Shown here one piece after another: positions 46,045 to 56,675 of a stretch of 64,000 bases of DNA; position 1 is the stretch's first letter, and each line of letters begins with the position of its first letter. The notes under the pieces are model-generated. The model saw only the letters and a program-made list of their open reading frames with translations, did no database searches and was not told the DNA's origin. Origin of the DNA: Paenibacillus athensensis (GTDB lineage: Bacteria > Bacillota > Bacilli > Paenibacillales > NBRC-103111); contig NZ_MYFO02000001.1 in NCBI RefSeq assembly GCF_004514475.2, forward strand, positions 620,001 through 684,000, written 5' to 3'. The position numbers and the translations under genes were made by a program.

Positions 46045-46082
46045 AGAAAAAAGCCCTATCTTTTTTCCAGAGCAGGGCTTCT
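46045..46082 (-). terminator. Rho-independent terminator after codY
   Basis: AAGCCCT pairs with AGGGCTT (7 bp) around a 16-base loop, followed by TTTTC on the minus strand. It lies 35 bases beyond the codY stop and separates the protease/CodY unit from the motility operon. Confidence 0.8.
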
Positions 46083-46116
46083 TTCACGTACCATTTTTTC
46101 GGCGTAAATGCTATGG

Positions 46117-46902
46117 TTACAGCTTGGTTTTCAATTGTTCGATACCCACAATCAACTGGTCGTTCAGAATGCGGATATACGTGCCCTTCATGCCCAGCGA
46201 ACGCGTTTCAATGACTCCGGCGCTTTCCAGCTTGCGCAGCGCATTGACGATCACGGAACGGGTAATGCCGACGCGATCGGCGATTTTGCTGGCGACCAGT
46301 AGCCCTTCCTTGCCTTCCAGCTCCTCAAAAATATGCTCAACCGCTTCCATCTCGCTGAATGACAGCGAACCAATCGCCACTTGAACGACTGCTTTGCTGC
46401 GGGCTTCCACCTCGATCTCCTCGGCGCGCTCACGCAAGATTTCCATCGCTACCACGGTCGAGCCATATTCGGCCAACACTAGATCGTCGTCCACGAACGG
46501 GCTGTTGCTGCGCGTCAGCACAAGCGTACCCAATCGGTCGCCGCCGCCGATAATCGGGACAATGGTCATATACGTATAGTCGAATACTGGCTTCATTTGC
46601 TCCATGAAGTAGTAGTAGGGGCTCTCCTGCTCCAGATTGGAGGTCGTTTCCTCGATCTTGAGCAGCACGGCATTCGACTCAGCGGTGAAGCGGCGGTCTT
46701 GCAATATCGCCCGATTGAGCTCGGAAGCAATCAACTCATGATTCAGCGCATAGCCCAGAATCTTGCCTTTGCGGCTGACGACGTAAATGTTGGCACTAAC
46801 GATGTCGCGCAGCACCTCGGCCATATCCATAAAGCTGACGGCGTTACCTGCCTCCTTCTGGAGCAGGCGGTTCAGCCTTCTCGTTTTGTTTAGTAACGTC
46901 AT
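46117..46902 (-). CDS. codY: GTP- and branched-chain-amino-acid-sensing repressor CodY
   Basis: Global regulator of nutrient-limited gene expression, including motility in Bacillus. The 261-residue protein has the N-terminal GAF domain ([23 protein letters not shown]-type segment here [12 protein letters not shown], and the [14 protein letters not shown] block) and a C-terminal winged helix-turn-helix ([43 protein letters not shown]). ATG at 46902 follows AGGAGG. It is directly downstream of hslU, as in Bacillus. Confidence 0.97.
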   Translation of the reverse strand: MTLLNKTRRLNRLLQKEAGNAVSFMDMAEVLRDIVSANIYVVSRKGKILGYALNHELIASELNRAILQDRRFTAESNAVLLKIEETTSNLEQESPYYYFMEQMKPVFDYTYMTIVPIIGGGDRLGTLVLTRSNSPFVDDDLVLAEYGSTVVAMEILRERAEEIEVEARSKAVVQVAIGSLSFSEMEAVEHIFEELEGKEGLLVASKIADRVGITRSVIVNALRKLESAGVIETRSLGMKGTYIRILNDQLIVGIEQLKTKL

Positions 46903-46933
46903 GGGAACTTCCTCCTACACGGCACACGACTTG

Positions 46934-48337
46934 TTATAAAATATACTGGCTCAGATCGCGGTTCTGCACGATGTCGCTGAGCTTCTCCCGCACATACTCG
47001 GGATTGATCACAATCCGCTCCAGCGTAATTTCCGGAGCCTCGAACGACAGATCCTCCAGCAGCTTTTCCAAAATGGTATGCAAGCGCCGCGCGCCGATAT
47101 TTTCGGTATTCTGGTTTACCTCGACTGCAATTCGGGCAATTTCGTGAATGGCTTCGTCAGCGAACTCCACAGTTATGCCTTCGGTTTGCAGCAGCGCGGT
47201 GTATTGCTTGGTGAGCGCATTTTTCGGCTCCTTGAGAATAAGCACGAAATCCTCGTGCGTCAGGCTGCTCAGCTCGACCCGGATCGGAAAGCGGCCCTGC
47301 AGCTCGGGGATCAGGTCGGACGGCTTGGAAACGTGAAAAGCGCCGGCGGCGACAAAGAGCACATAATCGGTTTTCACCGGACCGTATTTGGTCACGACCG
47401 TAGAGCCTTCGACGATCGGCAAAATATCGCGTTGCACGCCTTCGCGGGAAACGTCGGGACCACCGCTTCGACCGGAGCCGCTGGCAATCTTGTCGATCTC
47501 GTCGATGAAAATAATCCCATGCTGCTCGGCGCGTCTGACCGATTCCGCAATCACATCGTCCATATCGATCAACCGCTGCGCTTCTTCCTGCGTCAGCACC
47601 TTACGGGCTTCCTTGACGGACAGCTTGCGCTTTTTGGTGCGCTTGGGCATCAGATTGCCGAACATTTCCTGCATGTTCATGCCCATTTGCTCGTTGCCGC
47701 CCTGGCCGGCCAGCATGTCAAGCATCGATGGCGATGTATCTTCAACCTCGATTTCCACGATTTCCTTTTCCAATTGTCCCGCAGCAAGCTGCTCGGCAAC
47801 CTGGGTACGGCGCGCAGCGAGCGACGGATCGGCCTGCTGCTCTTCCTGCTCCTGTTGCTGCTGCTGGCCGCCGAACAGCATCTCCAGCGGGTTGCGCTGC
47901 GATTTGGCGCGGGCAGGCTGCGGCACCAAAATATGGACAAGCCGCTCGTTCGCCAGCTTCTCGGCGCGATCCTTGACCTTCTCGGTCCGTTCCGCTTTCA
48001 CCATGCGAATCGAAGTCTCGACCAGATCGCGAACCATCGACTCCACATCGCGGCCCACGTAACCGACCTCGGTAAATTTCGTCGCTTCGACCTTAACGAA
48101 TGGCGCTTGAACGAGCTTCGCCAGCCGGCGGGCAATTTCCGTCTTGCCCACGCCTGTAGGCCCGATCATCAAAATGTTTTTCGGCACGATCTCATCGCGC
48201 AGCGCCTCGTCGAGCAAGCTGCGGCGGTAGCGGTTGCGCAGCGCAATCGCCACCGATTTTTTCGCTTTCTTTTGCCCGACTATATAACGGTCAAGCTCCT
48301 GCACAATTTGCTTTGGCGTTAGAGAGCCGTTGTTCAT
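46934..48337 (-). CDS. hslU: ATP-dependent protease ATPase subunit HslU (ClpY)
   Basis: AAA+ unfoldase of the HslUV (ClpYQ/CodWX) protease. The 467-residue protein has [17 protein letters not shown] at the N terminus, Walker [10 protein letters not shown], the pore loop ([17 protein letters not shown]), the intermediate I domain (about 130-245) with a Gln-rich insert, Walker [12 protein letters not shown], and a C-terminal tail ending in RDLSQYIL that docks into HslV. ATG at 48337 is 9 bases after GGAGG. It is followed by codY. Confidence 0.97.
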   Translation of the reverse strand: MNNGSLTPKQIVQELDRYIVGQKKAKKSVAIALRNRYRRSLLDEALRDEIVPKNILMIGPTGVGKTEIARRLAKLVQAPFVKVEATKFTEVGYVGRDVESMVRDLVETSIRMVKAERTEKVKDRAEKLANERLVHILVPQPARAKSQRNPLEMLFGGQQQQQEQEEQQADPSLAARRTQVAEQLAAGQLEKEIVEIEVEDTSPSMLDMLAGQGGNEQMGMNMQEMFGNLMPKRTKKRKLSVKEARKVLTQEEAQRLIDMDDVIAESVRRAEQHGIIFIDEIDKIASGSGRSGGPDVSREGVQRDILPIVEGSTVVTKYGPVKTDYVLFVAAGAFHVSKPSDLIPELQGRFPIRVELSSLTHEDFVLILKEPKNALTKQYTALLQTEGITVEFADEAIHEIARIAVEVNQNTENIGARRLHTILEKLLEDLSFEAPEITLERIVINPEYVREKLSDIVQNRDLSQYIL

Positions 48338-48386
48338 CGCTAACATCCTCCCTCAGATCAGGTTCAAGCCTTCCGCTGTCATGATG

Positions 48387-48941
48387 CTATTCTATCTCTT
48401 CTACTATAATATTATGATTTGTAAACACACAAATTTCGGCTGCCGTCGTCAATGCGGCATGGGCGATTTCCTTTGCGCTCAGATGCGGAGCGTGACGATG
48501 CAGCGCACGTCCGGCGGCCAATGCAAAGCTGCCTCCGGAGCCAATCGCCAAGATGCCGTCGTCAGGCTCGATGATTTCGCCATTGCCTGACAAAAGCAAA
48601 AGCCCGCTCGCGTCCATCACGATCATCATCGCCTCCAGCCGGCGCAGCACCCGATCCTGACGCCAATCCTTTGTCATTTCCACGGCTGCCCGCTGCAGAT
48701 TGCCGTGATGCTCCTCCAGCTTGCCCTCAAACTTCTCGAACAGCGTGATCGCGTCGGCCACCGAACCGGCAAACCCCGCAACGACTTTGCCTCTATACAA
48801 ACGCCGTACCTTCTTGGCGCTGCCCTTCATAATCATGCTGTTGCCGAACGTGACCTGACCGTCTCCGGCAATCGCGCCTTTGCCGCCGGTGCGAATCGCA
48901 AAAATCGTCGTGGCGTGAAACGACATATTCATCGGTTCCAT
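48387..48941 (-). CDS. hslV: ATP-dependent protease proteolytic subunit HslV (ClpQ/CodW)
   Basis: Proteolytic partner of HslU. The 184-residue frame from ATG 48941 reads [20 protein letters not shown], then [24 protein letters not shown], typical of the family. The start has AGAGGTGAAC before it. In Bacillus the active form begins with an N-terminal Ser two residues in from [10 protein letters not shown]; here MSFHATTIF occurs at residue 6 of the best-spaced start, with a second ATG at 48926, so the true N terminus matters for activity. Confidence 0.93.
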   Translation of the reverse strand: MEPMNMSFHATTIFAIRTGGKGAIAGDGQVTFGNSMIMKGSAKKVRRLYRGKVVAGFAGSVADAITLFEKFEGKLEEHHGNLQRAAVEMTKDWRQDRVLRRLEAMMIVMDASGLLLLSGNGEIIEPDDGILAIGSGGSFALAAGRALHRHAPHLSAKEIAHAALTTAAEICVFTNHNIIVEEIE

Positions 48942-49093
48942 CGAGTTCACCTCTTCATTCATATATGGATGCTTGGGATACGGGACGGATAAATGAGAAA
49001 CAGCACCAAATCCGCGGTTTGGTTGCTGCTTCGAAAGGTCGTATAAAGGTTCGAAAGGAAGAAATCCAATAGGCCGTGCCGCAAAGCATCCTA

Positions 49094-49123
49094 ATCGTAA
49101 CACAGCCCAATCAGACCTTACAA
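49094..49123 (-). promoter_or_regulatory. Candidate promoter for hslV-hslU-codY
   Basis: Minus strand TTGTAA, 18 bases, then TACGAT preceded by TG, an extended -10 element. It directly follows the trmFO stop and gives a leader of about 145 bases to hslV. Confidence 0.4.
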
Positions 49124-49125
49124 GT

Positions 49126-50442
49126 TTAATTGTGTAGGTTTTGTGAAAAATTCTGAATATTCTCAAGCGCCCGATTGGCGAGCAGCTCGTTTTTTTGTTT
49201 TTTGCTGCGAACCCGTTCTCCGAGCGGCGGCAGCAGACCGAAATTGGCATTCATCGGCTGAAAATGCTTGAAATCGGCTGTCGTAATGTAATGCGCCATG
49301 CTGCCTAGCGTCGTTTCCGGTGGAGCGACGACACACGACAAGCCTTTGGCGTAGCGACCGGCGTTAATGCCGGCGATCAGACCTGACGCCGCCGATTCGA
49401 CATAGCCTTCAACACCCGTCATTTGTCCGGCAAAAAACAGGTTCTCGCGACGCTTGAACTGATAGGTCGGCTCCAGCAGCTTGGGCGAGTTGATAAAGGT
49501 ATTGCGATGCATGACGCCGTAGCGGACGAATTCCGCGTTTTCGAGTCCTGGAATGAGCGAAAGCACGCGCTTCTGCTCGCCCCATTTCAAATGCGTCTGA
49601 AACCCGACCAGATTATACAGCGTGCCGGCGGCGTTATCCTGCCGCAGCTGGACGACGGCGTGCGGCAGCTCGCCCGTATGCGGGTTCACCAAGCCAACCG
49701 GCTTCATCGGCCCGAACAGCACCGTTTGCTTGCCACGTTTGGCCATCACTTCGATCGGCATGCAGCCTTCGAAATAAATTTCCTTTTCGAACTCTTTCAG
49801 CTCGGCGACCTCGGCCGTCGTCAGCGCTTCATAAAACGCATCGAACTCGGCTTCGCTCATCGGACAGTTCAAGTAAGCGGCTTCGCCTTTATCATAACGC
49901 GACGCCAGGTACACCTTGCTCATATCGATCGAGTCTTTCTCGACGATTGGAGCAGCGGCATCGTAGAAGTACAAATACTCCTCGCCCATCAGCTCCTTGA
50001 GCTCCGCCGAAAGCGACGGCGATGTCAGCGGTCCCGAAGCGACTACGGTAATGCCTTCGGGCAAATTCGGCATCTCCGCGTTGACCACTTCAATCAGCGG
50101 ATGATTCTTCAACGTCTGCGTCACTTCCTGGGAAAAGCCGTCGCGGTCGACGGCAAGCGCCCCTCCCGCCGGAACGGCATGCTTGTCGGCGCAAGCGAGA
50201 ATAAGCGAATCCAGCCGCCGCATCTCTTCCTTGAGCACGCCTACAGCGTTGCTCAGCCCGTTGGCGCGCAGCGAGTTGCTGCATACCAGCTCGGCAAATT
50301 GATCGGTAATATGCGCCGGCGTTTTGCGGACGGGACGCATTTCGTACAAGGTCACCGGCACGCCTTGTCTGGCAATTTGCCAAGCGGCTTCACTGCCGGC
50401 CAGACCTGCGCCGATGACGGTTACATTCGGGACTTGCGGCAA
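49126..50442 (-). CDS. trmFO: Methylenetetrahydrofolate-tRNA-(uracil-5-)-methyltransferase TrmFO
   Basis: Flavoenzyme that makes 5-methyluridine at tRNA position 54 using methylenetetrahydrofolate. The 438-residue protein has the N-terminal FAD site [18 protein letters not shown], the CSNSLRAN block with a conserved Cys, [12 protein letters not shown], and [27 protein letters not shown]. The TTG start at 50442 follows AGAGGTG by about 8 bases. It is between topA and hslV; the xerC/codV gene usual at this place in Bacillus is missing. Confidence 0.97.
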   Translation of the reverse strand: MPQVPNVTVIGAGLAGSEAAWQIARQGVPVTLYEMRPVRKTPAHITDQFAELVCSNSLRANGLSNAVGVLKEEMRRLDSLILACADKHAVPAGGALAVDRDGFSQEVTQTLKNHPLIEVVNAEMPNLPEGITVVASGPLTSPSLSAELKELMGEEYLYFYDAAAPIVEKDSIDMSKVYLASRYDKGEAAYLNCPMSEAEFDAFYEALTTAEVAELKEFEKEIYFEGCMPIEVMAKRGKQTVLFGPMKPVGLVNPHTGELPHAVVQLRQDNAAGTLYNLVGFQTHLKWGEQKRVLSLIPGLENAEFVRYGVMHRNTFINSPKLLEPTYQFKRRENLFFAGQMTGVEGYVESAASGLIAGINAGRYAKGLSCVVAPPETTLGSMAHYITTADFKHFQPMNANFGLLPPLGERVRSKKQKNELLANRALENIQNFSQNLHN

Positions 50443-50454
50443 AACGGAACACCT

Positions 50455-52557
50455 CTAATCTTTCGCTTCATCTTGAGCTTCATCCTGGACTTCTTCTTTA
50501 AAATCACAAGCGATGCATTGCAGATTCGCTCCATTTTTGGTGCGCTTTTCAATCAGCATCGAATGGCATTTTGGACAAGGCTTCTCAACCGGCTTATCCC
50601 AGGATACGAATTCGCATTCCGGGTAGCGGTCGCAGCCATAGAAGACGCGTCCTTTCTTGCTGCGGCGTTCGACGATTTTGCCCGTTTTGCAGGTTGGGCA
50701 CGTTACGCCGATGTCCTTGACGATGGGCTTGGTATTGCGGCAATCGGGAAATCCGGAGCAAGCCAGAAATTTGCCGAAGCGGCCCATTTTATACACGAGC
50801 GGCTTGCCGCATTTCTCACACAGCTCATCGGAAACCTCGTCCTGAATTTCGACTTCCTTCATTTCTTCTTCTGCAAATTCAAGCCGCTTTTCGAAGGACG
50901 TGTAGAACGAGTCAAGCACCTTGACCCAATCCTCTTTGCCTTCTTCGACAAAGTCGAGCTCTTCTTCCATATGCGCCGTAAATTCCACGTCGAGGATTTC
51001 CGGGAAAAATTCATTCATCAGCTGGATGACCAGCTCGCCAAGCTCCGTCGGAACGAATTTCTTCTCTTCAATCGCCACGTAGCCGCGCTTTTGGATTGTC
51101 TCCAGCGTCGGAGCGTACGTGCTCGGACGGCCGATGCCCATTTCCTCCAGCACCCGCACCAGCCGGGCTTCCGTATACCGCGGAGGCGGCTGCGTAAAAT
51201 GCTGCTTGGGCTCGATGCTCGTCTGGTTGAGACGGTCCCCGTGCGCAAGCGGCGGCAGCAGCTTCTCTTCCTCGGTCGTGCCGTCGTCGTTGCCTTCGAC
51301 GTAAACCTTCATGAAGCCGGGAAATTTCATCTTCGAGCCAGCTGCGCGGAAGATCGTCTCGCCAGCCGCCATATCGACGGTCATCGTATCCAGCACAGCA
51401 GACGACATTTGACTCGACACGAACCGCTCCCAGACCAGCTTATACAGCCGGAATTGATCGCGGCTCAGAAACTCCTTGACCTGATCGGGCTCGCGCAGCA
51501 CCGAGGTCGGCCGAATGCCCTCATGCGCATCCTGGGCGTTCGCGCCTTTTTTCGTATATTGTCGCGGTGTTTCCGGGTAATAGGCAGTGCCGTATTTACC
51601 GATGATAAACTCCTTCGCTTCTTCCTGAGCCACAGGCGAGATACGCGTCGAGTCCGTACGCATGTACGTAATTAAACCAACCGTGCCTTCTTTTCCCAGA
51701 TCGATACCCTCATAAAGCTGCTGTGCAACCGACATCGTCTTCGAAGCGCGAAAATTCAGTTTTCTTGCGGCTTCCTGCTGCAAGGAACTGGTGATGAACG
51801 GCGGCGACGGATTGCGGTGCCGCTCCTTCTCCTTAACCTCCTGTACCACGAACGCGCCGCTGCCCATTGCAGCCAGCACTTCCTGAACGTCCGCTTCGGA
51901 GTGAAGCTCCTTCTTCTCGCCGCGAATGCTGTAATATTTCGCTTCGAACACACCTTTGGACGCTTCCAGCAGCACGGTAATCGACCAGTACTCTTCCGGC
52001 TCAAACGCCTTGATCTCGTTCTCCCGATCCATGACGAGCTTGACGGCTACGGATTGCACGCGGCCTGCGGACAGTCCCTTCTTGACCTTCTTCCACAGCA
52101 GCGGACTGATTTTGTAGCCCACAAGCCGGTCAAGGATGCGGCGCGCCTGCTGGGCGTTAACCAGATCCTGATTGATCCGGCGCGGCGTTTTGAACGCGTC
52201 CTTCACGGCATCCTTTGTGATTTCGTTAAACACGACGCGGCAAGCTTCTTCTTCGCCGAGATCCAGATAATGCGCCAAATGCCAAGCAATCGCTTCGCCT
52301 TCGCGATCCGGGTCAGCTGCGAGATATATTTTCTTGACTTTTTTGCTCGCATCTTTCAATTCCTTGAGCACGGAGCCTTTGCCGCGAATCGTTATGTATT
52401 TGGGCTCAAAGTTACGTTCCACTTCAACGCCGATCTGGCTTTTAGGAAGGTCCCGGATATGGCCCATCGAGGCTTTTACGATATATTTGCTGCCCAAGTA
52501 TTTACCGATGGTTTTTGCTTTTGCAGGTGACTCGACAATGACCAGAGAATCCGCCAT
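50455..52557 (-). CDS. topA: DNA topoisomerase I
   Basis: Type IA topoisomerase that relaxes negative supercoils. The 700-residue protein has the TOPRIM domain ([33 protein letters not shown]), the catalytic Tyr in [14 protein letters not shown], the [19 protein letters not shown] block and three C-terminal zinc fingers (Cys quartets starting near 585, 625 and 670). A short acidic tail ends the protein. ATG at 52557 follows GGAGG. It sits between dprA and trmFO as in Bacillus. Confidence 0.98.
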   Translation of the reverse strand: MADSLVIVESPAKAKTIGKYLGSKYIVKASMGHIRDLPKSQIGVEVERNFEPKYITIRGKGSVLKELKDASKKVKKIYLAADPDREGEAIAWHLAHYLDLGEEEACRVVFNEITKDAVKDAFKTPRRINQDLVNAQQARRILDRLVGYKISPLLWKKVKKGLSAGRVQSVAVKLVMDRENEIKAFEPEEYWSITVLLEASKGVFEAKYYSIRGEKKELHSEADVQEVLAAMGSGAFVVQEVKEKERHRNPSPPFITSSLQQEAARKLNFRASKTMSVAQQLYEGIDLGKEGTVGLITYMRTDSTRISPVAQEEAKEFIIGKYGTAYYPETPRQYTKKGANAQDAHEGIRPTSVLREPDQVKEFLSRDQFRLYKLVWERFVSSQMSSAVLDTMTVDMAAGETIFRAAGSKMKFPGFMKVYVEGNDDGTTEEEKLLPPLAHGDRLNQTSIEPKQHFTQPPPRYTEARLVRVLEEMGIGRPSTYAPTLETIQKRGYVAIEEKKFVPTELGELVIQLMNEFFPEILDVEFTAHMEEELDFVEEGKEDWVKVLDSFYTSFEKRLEFAEEEMKEVEIQDEVSDELCEKCGKPLVYKMGRFGKFLACSGFPDCRNTKPIVKDIGVTCPTCKTGKIVERRSKKGRVFYGCDRYPECEFVSWDKPVEKPCPKCHSMLIEKRTKNGANLQCIACDFKEEVQDEAQDEAKD

Positions 52558-52591
52558 AGCTCGTCCATCCTCCCCTCGTATTCTCCTAACC

Positions 52592-53683
52592 CTATGCCAA
52601 TATATAAGATGAACCGGGTAACTGCTTAATTGTTCTTGTCAATAGCAAGGATAGCAGAACTGACTGCAAATGTCCAAACGTAAATTGACTTCGCTCCAGC
52701 AGATCGTCGATTGTGACCGGCTCATAGGACAGCAGATCTACAATTTGCCGTTCCTCGGCCGTCAGCTCCGGCTGTGAAGACGGCTCCTGCGACGACGCTG
52801 CAGCCGCGTCGGCCAGCCAGCCGCTATACTCCTCAATCAAGTCCCCGCTGCACGTCGCCAGCCGCGCTCCCTCCTTGAGCAGCGCAAGCGCCGCTTCGCT
52901 GTTCGGCGAAGTGACCGGCCCCGGCACCGCCCAGACGTCGCGTGATTCGTCAAGAGCAACGCTAGCCGTAATCAGCGAACCGCTGCCCTTGGCCGCTTCC
53001 ACGACGACAATGCCCAAGGACAAACCGGCAATAATCCGGTTGCGCTGCGGAAACAAGCCGGGATGCATCTTCGTGCCGATGGGATACTCCGACAGGATCA
53101 ACCCTTTTTGCGCAAGCTCGGCGTACAAGGCCGCATTTTCACGCGGATACACGCTGTCGATGGCGCAGCCAAGCACGCCGATGCTGGAGCCGGGTCCACG
53201 CAGTCCGCCGATGTGCGCCTTGCTGTCGATACCGCGCGCCAGACCGCTGACGACGCCAAAGCCGGCCCGCGACAAGCCGCAGGCCAGGTCCTCGGCGACC
53301 TTTTTTCCATAAGCTGTCGGTGTTCTTGTTCCTACAATGCCCAGAAGCGGACGATTTATGAGTGCCGGATTTCCTTTATAGTAAAGCACCCAAGGCGGCT
53401 GTGCCGTTTCCTTGAGCAGCAGCGGATACTCGTCGTCGACAAAGGTGACGAAACCGATCGAATGCTGGCGGTACAGCTCGCGGCGACGCGCAATAAAGTC
53501 GGCATTCAAGCCGCTGGTCACCCGCTCCGCCGCATCGGGGCGCAGCCCCAGCGACAGCAGCTCCGCTGCACCGACGCAGAGCGCATCGGGCCAATGCCTC
53601 AGCCGCGTAGATAAGGTATGAATCGTTTTCCAACCTATACCCTCCAATTCGTGCAATCCAAACAAAATATCCCGTTGCTCCAT
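52592..53683 (-). CDS. dprA: DNA processing protein DprA/Smf
   Basis: Binds incoming single-stranded DNA and loads RecA in natural transformation. The 363-residue protein has an N-terminal SAM-like domain, the Rossmann-like core ([95 protein letters not shown]) and a C-terminal winged-helix domain ([20 protein letters not shown]). ATG at 53683 follows AGGGGG. Its presence along with a disrupted comM raises the question of transformability. Confidence 0.96.
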   Translation of the reverse strand: MEQRDILFGLHELEGIGWKTIHTLSTRLRHWPDALCVGAAELLSLGLRPDAAERVTSGLNADFIARRRELYRQHSIGFVTFVDDEYPLLLKETAQPPWVLYYKGNPALINRPLLGIVGTRTPTAYGKKVAEDLACGLSRAGFGVVSGLARGIDSKAHIGGLRGPGSSIGVLGCAIDSVYPRENAALYAELAQKGLILSEYPIGTKMHPGLFPQRNRIIAGLSLGIVVVEAAKGSGSLITASVALDESRDVWAVPGPVTSPNSEAALALLKEGARLATCSGDLIEEYSGWLADAAAASSQEPSSQPELTAEERQIVDLLSYEPVTIDDLLERSQFTFGHLQSVLLSLLLTRTIKQLPGSSYILA

Positions 53684-53703
53684 CAGTTCCGCCCCCTTTT
53701 TTC

Positions 53704-53749
53704 ATAAAAAAAACCTTCCACCTCTCCCGACAGGAGAAATGAAAGGTTG
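53704..53749 (-). terminator. Rho-independent terminator after sucD
   Basis: AACCTT pairs with AAGGTT, with an inner CTCC/GGAG pairing in a long hairpin, followed by eight T residues on the minus strand. It ends the sucC-sucD unit upstream of dprA. Confidence 0.8.
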
Positions 53750-53770
53750 CTTACCTTCATTATATATAGC

Positions 53771-54703
53771 TTATTTTTTGGTGATGCATGTGTCGAGCAG
53801 CCCTTTTTCTTCGAGCACGCTGACCAGCGTCGAGCCCATTTCCGAAGGCGTAGGCGCGACCTTGATGCCGCAGCGCTCCAGCGTAGCGACTTTCTCCGCC
53901 GCTGTGCCTTTGCCGCCGGAGATGATGGCGCCGGCATGTCCCATCCGTTTGCCCGGAGGCGCCGTTTGGCCGCCGATGAAGCCGACTACGGGCTTCGTCA
54001 TGTTCGCTGCGATCCACTCCGCCGCTTCTTCTTCCGCCGTACCGCCGATTTCACCGATCATGATCACGGCATACGTATCCGGATCTTCATTAAACATACG
54101 CAAAATGTCGATAAATTCCGAGCCCTTCACCGGGTCGCCGCCGATGCCGACAGCCGACGATTGGCCGATGCCGCGCGTAGTCAGCTGATGAACCGCTTCA
54201 TACGTCAGTGTTCCCGAGCGGGAAACGACGCCTACATGGCCCGGCGTGTGGATGTAGCCCGGCATGATGCCGATTTTGCATTCGCCCGGCGTGATAACGC
54301 CCGGACAGTTCGGTCCGATCAGGATCGTTCTTTTGCCTTCCATGTAACGCTTTACTTTGACCATGTCGAGCACCGGAATACCTTCGGTGATGCAGATGAC
54401 CAGATCGAGATCGGCGTCAACGGCTTCCATGATCGCATCGGCTGCGCCAGCCGGCGGTACGTAAATAACAGAGGCGTTCGCGCCTGTAGCCGCTTTCGCT
54501 TCGCTTACCGTGTTGTAGACCGGGAGCTGGACGGTCGAACCGTTTTCCAGTTCAAAATCAACCGTTGTGCCGCCTTTGCCGGGAGTTGCGCCCGCTACCA
54601 TTTGCGTGCCGTAATCGAGGCCGCCCTTGGTATGGAACATCCCCGTTTTACCCGTCATATTTTGAGTAATCACTTTCGTGTTTTTATTGATCAAAATACT
54701 CAT
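53771..54703 (-). CDS. sucD: Succinate-CoA ligase (ADP-forming) alpha subunit
   Basis: Alpha subunit of succinyl-CoA synthetase in the TCA cycle. The 310-residue protein has the CoA-binding Rossmann domain ([28 protein letters not shown]), the [20 protein letters not shown] loop and the phosphorylated His in [18 protein letters not shown] at 54703 has a weak ribosome site (AAGGGATG). It follows sucC by 48 bases and the pair is read together. Confidence 0.98.
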   Translation of the reverse strand: MSILINKNTKVITQNMTGKTGMFHTKGGLDYGTQMVAGATPGKGGTTVDFELENGSTVQLPVYNTVSEAKAATGANASVIYVPPAGAADAIMEAVDADLDLVICITEGIPVLDMVKVKRYMEGKRTILIGPNCPGVITPGECKIGIMPGYIHTPGHVGVVSRSGTLTYEAVHQLTTRGIGQSSAVGIGGDPVKGSEFIDILRMFNEDPDTYAVIMIGEIGGTAEEEAAEWIAANMTKPVVGFIGGQTAPPGKRMGHAGAIISGGKGTAAEKVATLERCGIKVAPTPSEMGSTLVSVLEEKGLLDTCITKK

Positions 54704-54751
54704 GATTGATTGTTCACATCCCTTAATTGTTGTTGGAAACCGCGCGAAATG

Positions 54752-55912
54752 CTACTTCACCAGCGCCACGATTTTTTGCGCGCCGTCGGACATCGAATCT
54801 GCCGCCACAATGTTCAGGCCGGATTCGCCGAGAATTTTTTTGCCCAGCTCGACATTGGTGCCTTCAAGACGAACGACGAGCGGACGGGTCAAGCCCAGCT
54901 CCTTCGCTGCCGCAACAACGCCTTCCGCGATGACGTCACAACGCATGATGCCGCCGAAAATATTAACGAAAATGCCCTTCACCTGCGCGTCGGACAAGAT
55001 GATTTTGAACGCTTCCGTCACTTTCTCTTTCGTAGCGCCGCCCCCTACGTCGAGGAAGTTGGCCGGCTCGCCGCCGTAATATTTGATAATGTCCATCGTC
55101 GCCATCGCAAGTCCCGCGCCGTTGACCATGCAACCGATGTTGCCGTCAAGCGCAATGTAGCTCAGATCGAATTTGGACGCTTGAATTTCTTTCTCGTCCT
55201 CTTCTTCCAGGTCGCGCAGCTCCACGATGTCCTTGTGGCGGTAAAGCGCGTTGGAATCGAAGTTCAGCTTGGCGTCAAGCGCCATGACGTTGCCGTCACC
55301 CGTCACGACCAGCGGGTTGATCTCGGCGATCGAGCAGTCTTTTTCCACAAAAGCGCGGTACAGCGCCGTCATGAATTGCACGGCTTTGCCGACCAGCTCA
55401 TTCGGGATGTTGATCGCATAAGCCAGCTTGCGCGCCTGGAACGGCTGCAGGCCAACGGCCGGGTCGATCACTTCTTTGAAAATTTTCTCCGGGGAATGCG
55501 CAGCCACCTCTTCGATTTCCGTGCCGCCTTCTTCCGAAGCCATCATAACTACGCAGCCGGTCGCCCGATCCACGACAACGCCCACGTAATATTCTTTCTT
55601 AATATCGCAGCCTTGTTCAATCAACAGGCGTTTGACTTCTTTGCCTTCCGGTCCGGTCTGGTGCGTGACCAGCACTTTGCCGAGAATGTCCGATGCATAT
55701 GTACGCACTTCATCGAGGCTTTTGGCCACTTTAACGCCGCCCGCTTTACCGCGGCCTCCGGCATGGATTTGCGCCTTGACGACAACGACAGCCGTGCCCA
55801 GCTCTTTCGCCGCTTCAACCGCTTCGTCAACGGTAAAAGCCACTTTGCCGTTAGGAACACTGACTCCGTACTGTCTCAGGACTTCTTTGCCTTGGTACTC
55901 ATGGATATTCAT
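54752..55912 (-). CDS. sucC: Succinate-CoA ligase (ADP-forming) beta subunit
   Basis: Beta subunit, with an ATP-grasp nucleotide domain. The 386-residue protein has [17 protein letters not shown], the [20 protein letters not shown] nucleotide loop, [24 protein letters not shown], the metal-binding block, and a C-terminal CoA-ligase domain ([40 protein letters not shown]). ATG at 55912 follows AGGAGG. A candidate promoter lies about 125 bases upstream. Confidence 0.98.
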   Translation of the reverse strand: MNIHEYQGKEVLRQYGVSVPNGKVAFTVDEAVEAAKELGTAVVVVKAQIHAGGRGKAGGVKVAKSLDEVRTYASDILGKVLVTHQTGPEGKEVKRLLIEQGCDIKKEYYVGVVVDRATGCVVMMASEEGGTEIEEVAAHSPEKIFKEVIDPAVGLQPFQARKLAYAINIPNELVGKAVQFMTALYRAFVEKDCSIAEINPLVVTGDGNVMALDAKLNFDSNALYRHKDIVELRDLEEEDEKEIQASKFDLSYIALDGNIGCMVNGAGLAMATMDIIKYYGGEPANFLDVGGGATKEKVTEAFKIILSDAQVKGIFVNIFGGIMRCDVIAEGVVAAAKELGLTRPLVVRLEGTNVELGKKILGESGLNIVAADSMSDGAQKIVALVK

Positions 55913-56035
55913 TCCCTAAAATCCTCCTATCAGTATGGACTTTCTGTACGTGCTATTGAGGAAAAAATGCGAATTGGCGGCACCGATCAAGCCGCTTGCC
56001 GCGCTTAGTATCACACTTCTTCACAAGCCCTAACC

Positions 56036-56070
56036 ATTGTATCATTTATTGTCGACAGTTTCCTTATTTT
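56036..56070 (-). promoter_or_regulatory. Candidate promoter for sucC-sucD
   Basis: Minus strand TGATACAAT, an extended -10 (TG-A-TACAAT). The -35 region at 17 bases upstream is poor (AGGAAA), as can occur with extended -10 promoters. It is in the gap between the zinc-ribbon gene and sucC; I see no convincing catabolite-response element nearby. Confidence 0.4.
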
Positions 56071-56136
56071 TTTCTGAAAAGCAGTAGAAGTTTCCTTTCA
56101 CCTTGAAAAACTTTCCCTATCAGCACTTCACCACAG

Positions 56137-56172
56137 GAAAAAGGCCCATTTTCACTCAGGGAAAATGGACCT
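56137..56172 (-). terminator. Rho-independent terminator after the zinc-ribbon gene
   Basis: CCATTTTC pairs with GAAAATGG (8 bp) with additional outer GG/CC pairing, a 7-base loop, then TTTTTCC on the minus strand. It lies 18 bases beyond the stop at 56191. Confidence 0.8.
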
Positions 56173-56190
56173 GACGCCCGCAAAAGCGCA

Positions 56191-56451
56191 TCAGTACACG
56201 GACGGGGTCGTCGACGCTCCCGGTCGCGGCTCGCGCTCGGCCTGCTTGATAAAACGCAGCTCGTTGCCCGTAAAATGGCAGACAAGGCACTGGATCGTCG
56301 GCTCCTGCTCGGCAATCGGATTCGGCTCTTGAACTTCTTTGACGGTCCCGCTCAGCGCGTCCTTGAGAAACATTTGCGAATAGCTTGTAATGACGCTGAA
56401 TTTGATGCGGTTGGAACGGCAGTTCGGACAGAAATACGGTTTGTCCTGCAT
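56191..56451 (-). CDS. Small zinc-ribbon protein of unknown function
   Basis: An 86-residue protein with two CxxC knuckles about 45 residues apart (CPNC at residues 8-11; CLVC at about 54-57), suggesting a zinc ribbon. The stretch between them (SVITSYSQMFLKDALSGTVKEVQE) and the FTGNELRFIKQAE segment look constrained, while the C-terminal 15 residues look disordered. ATG at 56451 follows AGGTG by 7 bases, and a good terminator follows the stop, both supporting a real gene. It is divergent from comM. I do not recognise the family. Confidence 0.7.
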   Translation of the reverse strand: MQDKPYFCPNCRSNRIKFSVITSYSQMFLKDALSGTVKEVQEPNPIAEQEPTIQCLVCHFTGNELRFIKQAEREPRPGASTTPSVY

Positions 56452-56568
56452 CGATCATCACCTCGTTATCCAGTATGCGCAACATGGATATGTTTCACAC
56501 CTTTCCAGCGCTTGCAGCAATTTGCAATTGGCTGCGATCCGTTTTAGGATAATAAGGAGAGAAGCGGC

Positions 56569-56610
56569 ATGGACCGCATCTTGCTCGGGATGACAAAGGA
56601 AGCACCTTGA
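56569..56610 (+). CDS. Possible 13-codon leader ORF upstream of comM
   Basis: An ATG at 56569 is preceded by AAGGAG at good spacing and opens a 13-codon frame (MDRILLGMTKEAP, then TGA). It ends 65 bases before the comM ATG. It may be a translated leader or chance; no composition or regulatory motif proves it. Confidence 0.2.
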   Translation: MDRILLGMTKEAP

Positions 56611-56675
56611 ATCCGCGCATGGCCTGTCCGGGAAGGACGTTGGCCTGTATACCACGGAGGAGGGTGTTTTTTGTT

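Noticed and set aside
49423-51675. 750-residue plus-strand open frame
   Set aside because: It is antisense to trmFO and topA, whose motifs are clear, and has no recognisable domain or ribosome site.
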